The notes beneath the pieces were generated by a model. It made no database searches. It was not told the DNA's origin and saw nothing but the letters and a program-made list of their open reading frames with translations. Shown piece after piece: positions 24,695 through 33,819 of a stretch of 64,000 nt of DNA (position 1 is the stretch's first letter; every line of letters starts with the position of its first letter). This DNA is from Paenibacillus woosongensis (GTDB lineage: Bacteria > Bacillota > Bacilli > Paenibacillales > Paenibacillaceae). The position numbers and the translations under genes were made by a program. The stretch lies in contig NZ_WNZW01000003.1 of NCBI RefSeq assembly GCF_009725165.1, forward strand, positions 186,001 through 250,000, given 5' to 3'.

Positions 24695-25714
24695 ATGTTG
24701 AAAACGATAAGCGAACTGGAGAGCAAGTTAAGCGAGCCTTCTGACCGTTTAATAGAAGATTTGTCCAAGCTGGATGGAGATATTCTTATCCTTGGCGTGG
24801 GCGGAAAAATGGGGCCAAGTCTGGCCAAGCTGGTGAAGCGAGGGATCGAAGCGGCTGGCATTAAGGCGAAAGTAACCGGCGTATCCCGCTTCTCCTCCGG
24901 CGATTTACGCGGCGAGCTGGAGTCGGCAGGCATTGAGACGATTGCAGCTGATCTGCTGGATGAAGCGGCGCTTGCCAAGCTGCCATCCGCGCGCAATGTC
25001 ATTTATATGGCCGGTAACAAGTTTGGGACAACGGGCCGCGAGTATTTTACTTGGGCGATGAATGCCTATTTGCCGGGGCGGGTAGCGGAGAAGTTCCCGC
25101 GGTCGCGAATCGTCGCTTTTTCCTCGGGCAATATTTATCCGCTTACCCATATCGGGTCAGGCGGCGCCTCCGAGGAGACGCCTCCAGCTCCTGTTGGCGA
25201 ATATGCGCAATCCTGCCTTGGGCGGGAACGAGTGTTTGAATATTTCTCCCGGAAAAATGGCACGCCACTCGTCAATTTTCGCTTAAATTATGCGATTGAT
25301 CTGCGCTATGGCATCTTGCTAGAAATCGCTAAGGCGGTTAAAGAAGGGACGCCGATCGATGTAAGCATGGGCCAAGTTAATGTTATCTGGCAAGGGGATG
25401 CCAATGAAATGGCGATCCGCTCATTGCTGCTGTGTGACTCGCCTCCCGTCACGCTCAATATTACCGGACCAGAGACGGTATCGGTCCGGTGGATGGCGGA
25501 GCGTTTCGGCGAGCTGCTTGGAACAGTTCCGCAATTTACCGGTACGGAGCAGTCTACGGCGCTCCTTAACAACGCCTCGCAATCCCATCGTCTGTTTGGC
25601 TATCCCCGCATTACGCTCAGGCAAATGATGGAATGGACGGCCGGCTGGATCGAAGCCGGTGGAGATACGTTGAACAAACCGACGCATTTCCAAGAACGGG
25701 CAGGTGCGTTCTAA
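24695..25714 (+). CDS. NAD-dependent epimerase/dehydratase
   Basis: A 339-residue extended-SDR protein. A Rossmann glycine motif (ILGVGGKMGPSLA, about 32-45) lies behind an unusual 30-residue N-terminal helical segment. The usual YxxxK is not clear; 'PVGEYAQSCLGRERVFEY' is at the expected place, giving YxxxC rather than YxxxK, so the catalytic lysine seems missing or shifted. It probably acts on a sugar or nucleotide sugar derivative. It heads the catabolic cluster, with ATG 24695 behind AGAGGTGA, and its stop codon overlaps the next start (TAATG). Confidence 0.82.
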   Translation: MLKTISELESKLSEPSDRLIEDLSKLDGDILILGVGGKMGPSLAKLVKRGIEAAGIKAKVTGVSRFSSGDLRGELESAGIETIAADLLDEAALAKLPSARNVIYMAGNKFGTTGREYFTWAMNAYLPGRVAEKFPRSRIVAFSSGNIYPLTHIGSGGASEETPPAPVGEYAQSCLGRERVFEYFSRKNGTPLVNFRLNYAIDLRYGILLEIAKAVKEGTPIDVSMGQVNVIWQGDANEMAIRSLLLCDSPPVTLNITGPETVSVRWMAERFGELLGTVPQFTGTEQSTALLNNASQSHRLFGYPRITLRQMMEWTAGWIEAGGDTLNKPTHFQERAGAF

Positions 25715-26787
25715 TGACAGCCCTGCAGTTGAAACCGGAGGTTGATGCGCTGCTGCAGCGAGGCACTGTAATTCCGGCCCATCCGCTGGCGCTTGATGCG
25801 ACCCGGCGCTTGGATGAACGGAGGCAGCGGGCTTTGTCCAGATACTATATCGAATCCGGGGCGGGCGGCATTGCCGTTGGCGTGCATACGACCCAGTTCG
25901 AAATTCGCGATCCGGGCATCGGTTTGTATGAGCCGGTTCTGCGCATGGCAGCGGAAGAAGTCGAGGAAGCGGGGCTGGATCGTACGTTCATCAAGGTCGC
26001 GGGAATTTGCGGGCCGACGGACCAGGCGCTGCGGGAAGCCGAACTTGCCGTTAAACTCGGTTATGATCTGGGTCTAGTCAGTACAGGCGGGTTGGATTCG
26101 TGGAGCGAGTCCGAGCTTCTGGAGCGTACGGAAGCGATCGCGGACGTTATTCCCGTCTTCGGGTTTTATTTGCAGCCAGCCGTAGGCGGGAAACGGCTAA
26201 GCTATGGATTCTGGCGGGAAATGGCCGAAATTCCGGGCGTGAAGGCGATCAAGATGGCCCCTTTCAACCGCTATCAAACACTGGATGTTGTCAGGGCTGT
26301 CTGTGAATCGAGCCGCCGCGAATCCATCGCATTGTATACCGGTAATGATGACAATATCGTGGCCGATTTGCTGACGACCTACCGCTTTACGGTCGGCGGT
26401 ATGAAGGTCGAGAAGCGTATCGTTGGCGGCCTGCTCGGACACTGGGCGGTCTGGACGCGCAAAGCGGTTGAACTGATGTCGCATATCATTGATTTGCGGG
26501 AAAGCGGGGAAAACATACCTCATGAGCTTCTCACGCGAAGCATGGAAATCAGCGACGCGAATGCTGCCTTTTTTGACCCCGGGCACGATTTTCATGGCTG
26601 CATTCCGGGCATCCATGAGGTGCTTCGCCGCCAAGGTTTGCTCGAGGGCCGGTGGTGCCTGAATCCTGCGGAACAGCTGTCTCCAGGACAGATGGAGGAA
26701 ATCGACCGGGTATATCAAGCATATCCTCATCTGAACGATGATGATTTCGTGCATCGCCATTTGGCGAAATGGCTGGGATCGCCATGA
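25714..26787 (+). CDS. DapA/NAL-family aldolase, first copy
   Basis: A 357-residue TIM-barrel protein of the dihydrodipicolinate synthase/N-acetylneuraminate lyase superfamily. The Schiff-base lysine is in 'GVKAIKMAPFNRYQT' and the barrel start is 'TVIPAHPLALDATRRLDERRQ'. It is longer than typical DapA (about 290), with an extended C-terminus. In a sugar-catabolic setting it is more likely a 2-keto-3-deoxy-acid aldolase or dehydratase than a lysine-synthesis enzyme. ATG 25714 overlaps the preceding stop by one base. Its end overlaps sdaAB by four bases (ATGA). Confidence 0.82.
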   Translation: MTALQLKPEVDALLQRGTVIPAHPLALDATRRLDERRQRALSRYYIESGAGGIAVGVHTTQFEIRDPGIGLYEPVLRMAAEEVEEAGLDRTFIKVAGICGPTDQALREAELAVKLGYDLGLVSTGGLDSWSESELLERTEAIADVIPVFGFYLQPAVGGKRLSYGFWREMAEIPGVKAIKMAPFNRYQTLDVVRAVCESSRRESIALYTGNDDNIVADLLTTYRFTVGGMKVEKRIVGGLLGHWAVWTRKAVELMSHIIDLRESGENIPHELLTRSMEISDANAAFFDPGHDFHGCIPGIHEVLRRQGLLEGRWCLNPAEQLSPGQMEEIDRVYQAYPHLNDDDFVHRHLAKWLGSP

Positions 26788-27449
26788 AGTACCGCTCCGT
26801 CTTTGATATCATCGGCCCGGTCATGATCGGGCCGTCCAGCTCGCATACGGCAGGTGCGGCACGTATCGGACGGATGGCCAGACGGTTATTCGGCCGCGTT
26901 CCTCATAAGGCGCAAATCGAATTTTGCGGTTCATTCGCCATGACGTATCAGGGGCATGGTACGGATGTGGCAATCGTCGGCGGGCTGATGGGTTTCGATA
27001 CCCATGATCCCCGTATCAAGGATGCACTTAAAATTTCGGAAGATATTGGTCTAGCCATTTCAATCACCACCGTAGACTTGCCCGAGGAGCATCCCAATAC
27101 GGCCTGGATTCGCCTTGAGGATGAAACAGGGGCAATGAGGGTAAAGGGCATCTCTGTCGGGGGCGGTAAAATCGCCTTGCTGGAGGCGGATGAATTTCAA
27201 ATGAATCTGTCGGGGGATGCCTGGACAGCCTTCGTATTCCATAAGGATCAATTCGGCTTGATCGCTTCCGTGGCCAGTGTGCTGGCCGATCGGCGGATTA
27301 ATATCTCCAGAATGGAAATGTCCCGCAAGGCGAAGGGTCAGGAAGCGCTATTGATCATTGAAACGGATGAAGAGATATCCGCTTCCGCCGGATCGCAAAT
27401 CGCAGGCATTGCTGATGTCGCTCATGTCCGGATTCTGCCGCCCTTGTGA
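26784..27449 (+). CDS. sdaAB: L-serine dehydratase, beta subunit
   Basis: A 221-residue subunit of the iron-sulfur L-serine dehydratase, which converts L-serine to pyruvate and ammonia together with the alpha subunit. The N-terminal domain has 'GPVMIGPSSSHTAGAARIGRMAR', the family signature. A C-terminal ACT domain begins near 150 ('FGLIASVASVLADRRINISRMEMSR'). Length matches B. subtilis SdaAB. ATG 26784 sits in an ATGA overlap with the aldolase gene. Having both subunits within a polysaccharide cluster suggests the pathway releases serine or a serine-like amino acid. Confidence 0.94.
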   Translation: MKYRSVFDIIGPVMIGPSSSHTAGAARIGRMARRLFGRVPHKAQIEFCGSFAMTYQGHGTDVAIVGGLMGFDTHDPRIKDALKISEDIGLAISITTVDLPEEHPNTAWIRLEDETGAMRVKGISVGGGKIALLEADEFQMNLSGDAWTAFVFHKDQFGLIASVASVLADRRINISRMEMSRKAKGQEALLIIETDEEISASAGSQIAGIADVAHVRILPPL

Positions 27450-27479
27450 GGAAGGGGCATGAAAGGGAGGTTCACGACC

Positions 27480-28397
27480 ATGCAGTTCAGTACGATAGAA
27501 GAGCTGGTGCAGCTTGCCGAGTCGCAGGGCCAAGCCATAGCCGACATCATGATCGAGGAGGAAGCCCTGGCCACGGGCGTGCCGAAAGAGAAGATCATCA
27601 GCAGAATGTTTCAGCACCTGGACACGATGGAGAAGGCCGTGCAGCGCGGCTTAACGGAGGAGATTAGATCGCGGAGCGGCTTAACCGGCGGCGATGCGCG
27701 CAAGCTGGAGGGTTACTTGCGACAGGGCCGAACCTTGTCCGGCCAGCGGGTGCTTCAGGCGGTCAGCCGGGCGATTGCGACGAACGAGGTCAACGCGGCG
27801 ATGGGTACGATTGTCGCTACGCCGACCGCGGGAGCGAGTGGTGTGATCCCGGGCTGCCTCTTTGGGCTGGCCGGGGAGCTTGGCGCGGATCGCGACGCAA
27901 TGGCTCGCTTCCTGTTTACGTCTGGCGCTATTGGCTATGTGATCGCCAACCGTTCTTTCATTTCCGGCGCAGCCGGGGGATGCCAGGCTGAGGTCGGCTC
28001 CGCGTCGGCTATGGCGGCCGGGGCGATTGTCGAAATGGCCGGGGGCAAGCCAAGGCAGTCGGCCCATGCCGTTGCTATCGCCTTAAAGAATACGCTGGGC
28101 CTGGTATGCGATCCTGTCGCAGGACTCGTGGAGGTGCCCTGCGTCATGCGCAATGCGATGGGGGCGTCCAATGCAATCGTATCGGCTGATCTGGCGCTGG
28201 CGGGCATCGAAAGCATCATTCCGGCGGACGAAGTGATCGGAGCGATGTACCGCATCGGCCAGGCAATGCCTGGAACGCTCAAAGAGACGGCGCTCGGGGG
28301 GCTTGCGGCAACACCGACAGGCGAAAGGCACCGCCGCAGGCTGTTCGGATCAAGTAATGAACGATCAGAAGAGAAGGGGGACATACAGGATGAGTGA
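27480..28397 (+). CDS. sdaAA: L-serine dehydratase, alpha subunit
   Basis: A 305-residue catalytic subunit carrying the Fe-S cluster. Family motifs are clear: 'GTIVATPTAGASGVIPG', 'GCQAEVGSASAMAAG', 'GLVCDPVAGLVEVPC'. Cysteines in 'GGCQAE', 'LVCDP' and 'VPCV' are at the positions expected for cluster binding. ATG 27480 follows GGGAGG at nine bases; an upstream ATG at 27459 lacks this. It lies 30 bases after sdaAB and overlaps the lyase gene by eight bases, so it is cotranscribed. Confidence 0.95.
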   Translation: MQFSTIEELVQLAESQGQAIADIMIEEEALATGVPKEKIISRMFQHLDTMEKAVQRGLTEEIRSRSGLTGGDARKLEGYLRQGRTLSGQRVLQAVSRAIATNEVNAAMGTIVATPTAGASGVIPGCLFGLAGELGADRDAMARFLFTSGAIGYVIANRSFISGAAGGCQAEVGSASAMAAGAIVEMAGGKPRQSAHAVAIALKNTLGLVCDPVAGLVEVPCVMRNAMGASNAIVSADLALAGIESIIPADEVIGAMYRIGQAMPGTLKETALGGLAATPTGERHRRRLFGSSNERSEEKGDIQDE

Positions 28398-30438
28398 AGT
28401 CTCACTGCTGGTTCGGCGCTTTTATTGGACAGAGGAAGATCGCCGGTTTATCGTCGATGCCTGCCGGAAGCACTGGCCGGAGGAAGTGAAGGAAGTCGTG
28501 CACCGGGCTGATTTGGCGTGCAGGAACACCTTTATTTTCACGCATCGCTGGGATATGGAGCGCTGTGAGGAGGAGGTTGCTTTCCCGGAGCGCATCAATT
28601 GGTATTACCGGCATAAAGAAGATCTGGAATGGCTTGTCATGCTGAACCGGGCGCGATATATGGGTGAGCTCGGGCAGGCCTATTGGCTGACGGGAAAGGA
28701 GAAATATGCCGAGGGATATATCCGGCTATTGAAGGACTGGATGCAGCAAAATCCTTTGACAGAGGAAGAGGTGCGTTCTGCGGCAGACCGGGCATACAAC
28801 GTCAAGGATACGTGGCGCAAGCTGGATAGCGGGATACGGATTACGCATTGGCTAAAGGGATATTATTGCGTTCGCCGCTGTTCCTTATGGGGGGAATCGG
28901 AGGAGAAGCTGTTTAAAGAAGCGGTCCGCAGGCATGGAATGTACTTGAATTTGGCATATGTCCCTCATGATCGCCAGAGCAATTGGGGATTCCTGGAGAC
29001 GAACGGTTTGTTTCAGCTTGCCCTGTTGTTCCCCGAACTTGCGGAATCTGAGACATGGCTGCAGACTGGACTGCAGCGGCTGGAGGAAATGTGCAGGCTG
29101 CAAGTGTATTCGGACGGGATGCACAACGAGCAGTGCACAATGTATCATCATGAGGTGCTGCACTGCCTGTTCGAATCGGTGTGGCTAGGCAGGCTGAATG
29201 GCATTGAAATGCCGGAAGTGCTGGATGACACGCTGAATCGCATGTATACCGCTTCGCTAGCGTTTGTTCAGCCTGATGGCCGTCAGCCGATGCTCGGAGA
29301 CAGCGACGGGACAGATATGCGTGATGTGCTCTGCCGCGGTGCCGTCCTGTTCGGGCGCGGCGATTTGAAGCGAATGGCTTATGAGCGGCTGGACTACGAA
29401 GGAATTTGGTTTTTTGGGGAACGGGGATACGATCGCTTTAATCAATTGGCAGTTCAGGAGCCAAGCTTCACGTCAATTCAGTTGAACGACAGCGGATATG
29501 CCTTTATGCGCAGCGGTTGGGGCAGTCACGCGCAGTATCTTGTTTTTGACGGCGGCCATATGGACGTGATCCGGGCGCATGGGCATGATGATTTGCTGCA
29601 TGTGAGCCTGTTCGCGCACGGTCGCGAATTTCTTACCGATCCGGGCAGATTCACATATATGGAAACGGAAGATCGACAATATTTCATGGAGTCGCTGCAG
29701 CACAATACGCTGTCCGTTGACGGGGAGACGATTTCCACCTACGTCAGCTCCTGGCGATGGGCGGATGTGGCGAGGCCCTTCGACCGTTACTGGAACAGCG
29801 GCCCGGATTTCGATTATGTGCAGGCCGGGCATGACGGCTATTGGAGATTGGAGCAGCCGGTGCATGTTGCAAGACAGGTGCTGTTTGTGAAGCCGGATTA
29901 CTGGGTTATCGTCGATACTTGCCGTTCCCATGGCGAGCATGAATATAAGATCCCTTTTCATTTTGCAGAGGGGCTTGATTTAACGGTCCGGGAGGATGGA
30001 ATTGTTCATGCGGCTGCGTCCCAGGAAGGTCCCGCCTTGTGGATCATACCGTTGGTTCAGATGGACGTTAAGCAGGATGCAAGCTGGGTGTCTCGTCATT
30101 ATAACGAGAAGACTCCTTCGGTCAAAGCCTCCTTCGTTCGTAAGGGCAAAGGTTTTGCCAAATTCATAACCTTGCTGTATCCGAGCGCCAGCCCGCAGGT
30201 GAAGCTGCCCATCCTGCAAGAGCTGGAGGTGCTGGACAGTTACGGTAATCAGGTTCCGTCCCATCTGGCTACGGCGTTTTCGGTGCAGAGGGAGCAGGGG
30301 AAGGAAGAATTCGTGTTCTCCCATCAAGGCCCGCGCAGCTACCGGTTCGGGGATCATCATCTCAGCGGTGAGGTGCTTCTGATGCGCAGCGGCGGGCTAA
30401 CCGGGAATGATCCGCGGCCATACATCATAAAGGTATAA
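28390..30438 (+). CDS. heparinase II/III family polysaccharide lyase
   Basis: A 682-residue enzyme with an N-terminal alpha/alpha toroid (about 1-330; 'NWGFLETNGLFQLALLFPE', 'MHNEQCTMYHHEVLHC' with candidate Tyr/His catalytic residues) and a C-terminal beta-sandwich domain carrying the hallmark 'RAHGHDDLLHVSLFAHGREFLTDPG'. Such enzymes eliminate uronic-acid linkages in acidic polysaccharides. No signal peptide is present, so it would act in the cytoplasm on imported oligosaccharides. The ABC importer encoded next supports this. ATG 28390 follows GGGGG. Exact substrate (GAG, alginate-like or other uronide) cannot be read from sequence. Confidence 0.88.
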   Translation: MSEVSLLVRRFYWTEEDRRFIVDACRKHWPEEVKEVVHRADLACRNTFIFTHRWDMERCEEEVAFPERINWYYRHKEDLEWLVMLNRARYMGELGQAYWLTGKEKYAEGYIRLLKDWMQQNPLTEEEVRSAADRAYNVKDTWRKLDSGIRITHWLKGYYCVRRCSLWGESEEKLFKEAVRRHGMYLNLAYVPHDRQSNWGFLETNGLFQLALLFPELAESETWLQTGLQRLEEMCRLQVYSDGMHNEQCTMYHHEVLHCLFESVWLGRLNGIEMPEVLDDTLNRMYTASLAFVQPDGRQPMLGDSDGTDMRDVLCRGAVLFGRGDLKRMAYERLDYEGIWFFGERGYDRFNQLAVQEPSFTSIQLNDSGYAFMRSGWGSHAQYLVFDGGHMDVIRAHGHDDLLHVSLFAHGREFLTDPGRFTYMETEDRQYFMESLQHNTLSVDGETISTYVSSWRWADVARPFDRYWNSGPDFDYVQAGHDGYWRLEQPVHVARQVLFVKPDYWVIVDTCRSHGEHEYKIPFHFAEGLDLTVREDGIVHAAASQEGPALWIIPLVQMDVKQDASWVSRHYNEKTPSVKASFVRKGKGFAKFITLLYPSASPQVKLPILQELEVLDSYGNQVPSHLATAFSVQREQGKEEFVFSHQGPRSYRFGDHHLSGEVLLMRSGGLTGNDPRPYIIKV

Positions 30439-30470
30439 GTAAAGCATGAATAAAGGACTTTTTAAGGACG

Positions 30471-30553
30471 TTGACCCTAAAAGGAAGCATGCAGTAATTT
30501 TAAAGTAAGTTCACAGTTCATAAATCGGACACAATTATGAGAAAGCGCTTTAA
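30471..30553 (+). promoter_or_regulatory. internal promoter with cre-like site before the ABC importer
   Basis: TTGACC (30471-30476), 18 bases, TAATTT (30495-30500) is a plausible promoter. Downstream, the core AAAGCGCTTT (30540-30553 as a 14-mer) fits the cre consensus at 12 of 14 positions and would act as a roadblock for CcpA. The gap from 30439 to 30588 has no gene. Confidence 0.55.
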
Positions 30554-30588
30554 TAAAGTGAACAATCCAATCATTAGGGGGTTATAGC

Positions 30589-31911
30589 TTGAAAAGCCAG
30601 CACAAAAAATGGGGCGCGCTGCTGCTTGCAATAACATTGCTTTCCGCGCTGCTGATCTCCGGCTGTTCGACCAAGGGCAAGGGCGGCGGAGATGTAGAAT
30701 TAAAGCTTGGATTTTATTCCTCAGCCCAATCGGATGAGAAGATGCAGGAGCTGATCGCCAAATTCCAGGAAAAGCATCCGAATATTAAAATAAAAACGGA
30801 ATCCTCCCCGTATAATCAGTTCTTTCAGAAGCTGGATACGCAAATCGCGGCAGAAAGCGCACCGGATGTATGGCTCTCGGACGGAGTGCTCGTGCCGAAA
30901 TATGCGGAGCGTGGCGTGCTTAAGGACTTGACCGAATGGATTCAGCGGGACTTGAAAGCAGACGATTACTACGGCTTGGAGTTTAATAAAGACGCTGCAG
31001 GCAAGTACTGGGGTGTGCCGCAGGGGATCCAAATCGCCGTGCTGTACTACAACAAGGATATGTTCGACGAAGCACAGATCGAGTATCCGACCGAGGCTTG
31101 GACCTGGGACGATCTGAAGGCTGCCGCAGAGAAATTAGCGAAGGATGCCAATGGCAAATACGCCGTAGACCCTTCGTTCGATAAAAATAAGATCAGTCAA
31201 TACGGCCTCACCTTCTTCAGCATCACCGAGGGCTGGATGACGGTGCTGAAATCGTATGGCGGAGGGGTGCTCAACGAGACGCTGGATCAGTCGATCATCG
31301 ACTCGCCGGAGAACAAAGCCGCCTTGGACTGGATTGTGGACGGCATGCAGCGAGAGCTGCTTCCAACTCCCTCCGATTTAAAAAGCTTCCAGAGCAATAT
31401 GGCCCCCTTCCCGAGCAAGGCGGCTGCCATGAGAATCGGCATATACGCCCGGACGATCGATGCGAACGCAGCGGGCCTGAATTACGATGTGACGCTGCTG
31501 CCAAAAGGTCCTGAAGGCAAACGCTTCTCACCGGTAATTGCAAATTCCTGGGTGATCAACAAGAAGGCCGAAGGGGCGGTAGGGGAAGCTGCCTGGGAAT
31601 GGGTGAAATTCTGGGCCACAGAGGATGAGGTTCAGAAGGAGTGGGCTTCGCTCGGCGAGGCGGTGCCTGTCAAGAAATCCGTGGCGAATTCCGAGCAGTT
31701 CCTGAGCGGATCGCCGGCCAATAAACAAGCTTTCCTAGACAGCTTTGAATTCGCTGGGACGCTGGATGTAAATGCGGTATGGAGCGAATGGGTCGGCAAA
31801 TTCAACGACAGCATCAACCGCGCATTCGAAGGCGAGGTTTCCGTTGAACAGGCAATGAAGCAGGCGGATCAGGAAGTGCAGAAGGTGCTGGATGAATTCT
31901 ATAAGAAATGA
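30589..31911 (+). CDS. ABC sugar-binding lipoprotein
   Basis: A 440-residue family 1 extracellular solute-binding protein. The lipobox LISGC (about 22-26) marks lipid attachment to the outer membrane face. 'LKLGFYSSAQSDEKMQELIAKFQ' is the typical start of the fold, and 'VPQGIQIAVLYYNKDMFDE' is a family signature. It should capture the oligosaccharide for the permeases at 31996 and 32995. The start is TTG 30589 behind AGGGGG. No ATPase gene is in the cluster; these importers commonly share an MsmK/MsmX-type ATPase encoded elsewhere. Confidence 0.93.
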   Translation: MKSQHKKWGALLLAITLLSALLISGCSTKGKGGGDVELKLGFYSSAQSDEKMQELIAKFQEKHPNIKIKTESSPYNQFFQKLDTQIAAESAPDVWLSDGVLVPKYAERGVLKDLTEWIQRDLKADDYYGLEFNKDAAGKYWGVPQGIQIAVLYYNKDMFDEAQIEYPTEAWTWDDLKAAAEKLAKDANGKYAVDPSFDKNKISQYGLTFFSITEGWMTVLKSYGGGVLNETLDQSIIDSPENKAALDWIVDGMQRELLPTPSDLKSFQSNMAPFPSKAAAMRIGIYARTIDANAAGLNYDVTLLPKGPEGKRFSPVIANSWVINKKAEGAVGEAAWEWVKFWATEDEVQKEWASLGEAVPVKKSVANSEQFLSGSPANKQAFLDSFEFAGTLDVNAVWSEWVGKFNDSINRAFEGEVSVEQAMKQADQEVQKVLDEFYKK

Positions 31912-31946
31912 TGGAGCAGCGCCTTGATTTAGCTTTGATGGATTGC

Positions 31947-31971
31947 GGGCTGGCATGCCAAGTGCCGGCCC
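31947..31971 (+). other. RNA hairpin between binding-protein and permease genes
   Basis: GGGCTGGCA (31947-31955) pairs with TGCCGGCCC (31963-31971), nine pairs including one G-U. No T-run follows. Hairpins here often protect the binding-protein message and raise its level over the permeases; that role is inferred. Confidence 0.5.
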
Positions 31972-31995
31972 TATAGAATAGCGACAGAAAGCGTG

Positions 31996-32961
31996 ATGAT
32001 CATGATGGAAAAAACGGAAAAAGTAAGGACGGGAGTCAAACCATTAATCCCGCGGACCCGAAGGCGGCGCCTTAACAGTGACAGCAAGTGGGGTCTGCTG
32101 ATGGTAACCCCTTATATCATTCATTTTATTGTTTTTGTACTTGGTTCGCTGCTCGCTTCCTTGTATTTCAGTTTTTCTCATTATGATATTCTGAACGCCC
32201 CACAGTGGGCGGGCCTGGCGAATTATAAGAAGCTGTTCCAGGAGCCGGTTTTCTGGAAGGCGATGTGGAACACGGTGTATTTCACGATACTGTTCGTGCC
32301 GCTGCAGACCGTCTTGGCTTTGATTTTAGCGACGGCACTGAATCAGCGGCTGCGGGGGCTGAAATTTTTTCGATTGGCGCATTTTGTGCCCGTAATATCT
32401 TCCTGGACGGTCATTTTGTATGTTTCGGATGCAATTTTTAATCCCCGCTTCGGGATGGCCAATTCTTTTCTCCTAAAAATAGGGCTGGAACCGCAAAAAT
32501 GGCTGCAGGATGAACGTCTCGTCATACCTTTGCTGGTGATGATCGCCGTTTGGAAAGGGATCGGCTACATTATGGTCATTTTTCTTGCCGGATTGCAGAA
32601 CGTTCCTTCAGACGTGTACGAGGCGGCCGAAATTGACGGGGCTGGCGTATTCCGCAAATTTATGCATATTACGGTGCCGTTGATTTCGGGCACGACATTT
32701 CTCGTTCTCATTCTGAGCACAATCTCCACTTTCCAGGCTTTTGAGCAAATTTACGTGATGACGGGAGGGGCGCTGGATGCATCATCGGCTGGTGGGCCGA
32801 ATAAATCCAGTCTTGTGCTGATGATTTATTTGTATCAGGAGGGTTTCACCTTTCTGCGTATGGGATATGCTTCAGCAATTGCCTGGGTGCTCTTCATCAT
32901 CCTGTTCATTCTTACCGCCCTGCAGGTTACGCTTCAGAAAAAGTGGGTGCATTACGAATGA
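31996..32961 (+). CDS. ABC sugar transporter permease (MalF-like)
   Basis: A six-helix permease of about 321 residues. The cytoplasmic loop motif for the ATPase (EAA loop) is visible as 'EAAEIDGAGVFRKFMHITVPLI'. The basic N-terminus (RTRRRRLNSDSK) precedes the first membrane helix. It pairs with the permease at 32995 to form the membrane channel. The exact start is uncertain among ATG 31996, 32002 and 32005; the ribosome site (GAAAGCGTGAT) is weak, which suits coupling to the upstream gene. Confidence 0.92.
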   Translation: MIMMEKTEKVRTGVKPLIPRTRRRRLNSDSKWGLLMVTPYIIHFIVFVLGSLLASLYFSFSHYDILNAPQWAGLANYKKLFQEPVFWKAMWNTVYFTILFVPLQTVLALILATALNQRLRGLKFFRLAHFVPVISSWTVILYVSDAIFNPRFGMANSFLLKIGLEPQKWLQDERLVIPLLVMIAVWKGIGYIMVIFLAGLQNVPSDVYEAAEIDGAGVFRKFMHITVPLISGTTFLVLILSTISTFQAFEQIYVMTGGALDASSAGGPNKSSLVLMIYLYQEGFTFLRMGYASAIAWVLFIILFILTALQVTLQKKWVHYE

Positions 32962-32994
32962 ATAGCAGCACAGCATGTCGAAAGGAGGTCTGGT

Positions 32995-33819
32995 ATGAAG
33001 CTGAATAGATTTCGCAAAGGCGTCGGTTATGCCGTAATTATTTTTAGTTCGCTTATTATGATTCTGCCGTTTCTGACAACGCTGTTCAATTCCTTGAAAA
33101 CCTATGCCCAGTATACCGCCTTCCCGCCTAAATGGTTTCCAAGCCCAATCCAATGGAGCAATTACTCCGAGGTGTGGAAGCTGGGTGCATTCGAGCAATA
33201 CACCATCAATAGCGTCGTCGTGACAGTGCTGTCCGTGTGCGGAGCCCTGATCTCCTGCTCCATGGTCGCTTTTGCGTTTGCGAGACTGCGATTTCCCTTC
33301 AAAAATACGCTGTTCATGATCGTGCTCGGCACAATGATGATTCCGCCGGTTGTGCTGATCATTCCGCAATTCGTTATTTTTAAATCGCTGTATATGCTCG
33401 ATACGCTAACGCCGCTGTGGATTATCGAGTGGCTGGCCCAGCCGTTCGGCATATTTCTGATGCGGCAGGCGTTTCTCATGATTCCAAAGGATTACGAGGA
33501 GTCTGCCAAGCTCGACGGGTGCAACCCGTTTCAGATCTATTGGAAAATATTCTTGCCTATGTGCAAGCCGACCTTCGCCACCTTAGCTGTCTTTACGTTT
33601 ATGACGAAGTGGAACGAGATACTGTCGCCGGCGATCTTCCTGACGTCGAAGGAGAACTTCACGCTGCCGATCGGTATCCTCTCCATGGCCGGGCAGTGGT
33701 CGGGCAATGAGCAGTATATGGTTGCCGCGGCGTTGATGAGCTTGATTCCGATATTGCTGGTGTTTTTGTTTGCGGAGAAATACTTTGTGCAAGGCACAAA
33801 TTCTTCCGGCATAAAGTGA
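32995..33819 (+). CDS. ABC sugar transporter permease (MalG-like)
   Basis: A 274-residue permease with six membrane helices and the EAA-loop 'EESAKLDGCNPFQIYWKIFLPM'. It is the second half of the importer channel. ATG 32995 follows AAAGGAGG. The last eight codons (TNSSGIK and stop) form the left part of the first of three 45-bp tandem repeats that continue past the stop codon. Confidence 0.93.
   Translation: MKLNRFRKGVGYAVIIFSSLIMILPFLTTLFNSLKTYAQYTAFPPKWFPSPIQWSNYSEVWKLGAFEQYTINSVVVTVLSVCGALISCSMVAFAFARLRFPFKNTLFMIVLGTMMIPPVVLIIPQFVIFKSLYMLDTLTPLWIIEWLAQPFGIFLMRQAFLMIPKDYEESAKLDGCNPFQIYWKIFLPMCKPTFATLAVFTFMTKWNEILSPAIFLTSKENFTLPIGILSMAGQWSGNEQYMVAAALMSLIPILLVFLFAEKYFVQGTNSSGIK

Noticed and set aside
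30447..30508. Small frame MNKGLFKDVDPKRK... between the lyase and binding-protein genes
   Set aside because: No ribosome site precedes it and a promoter -35 box lies inside it.
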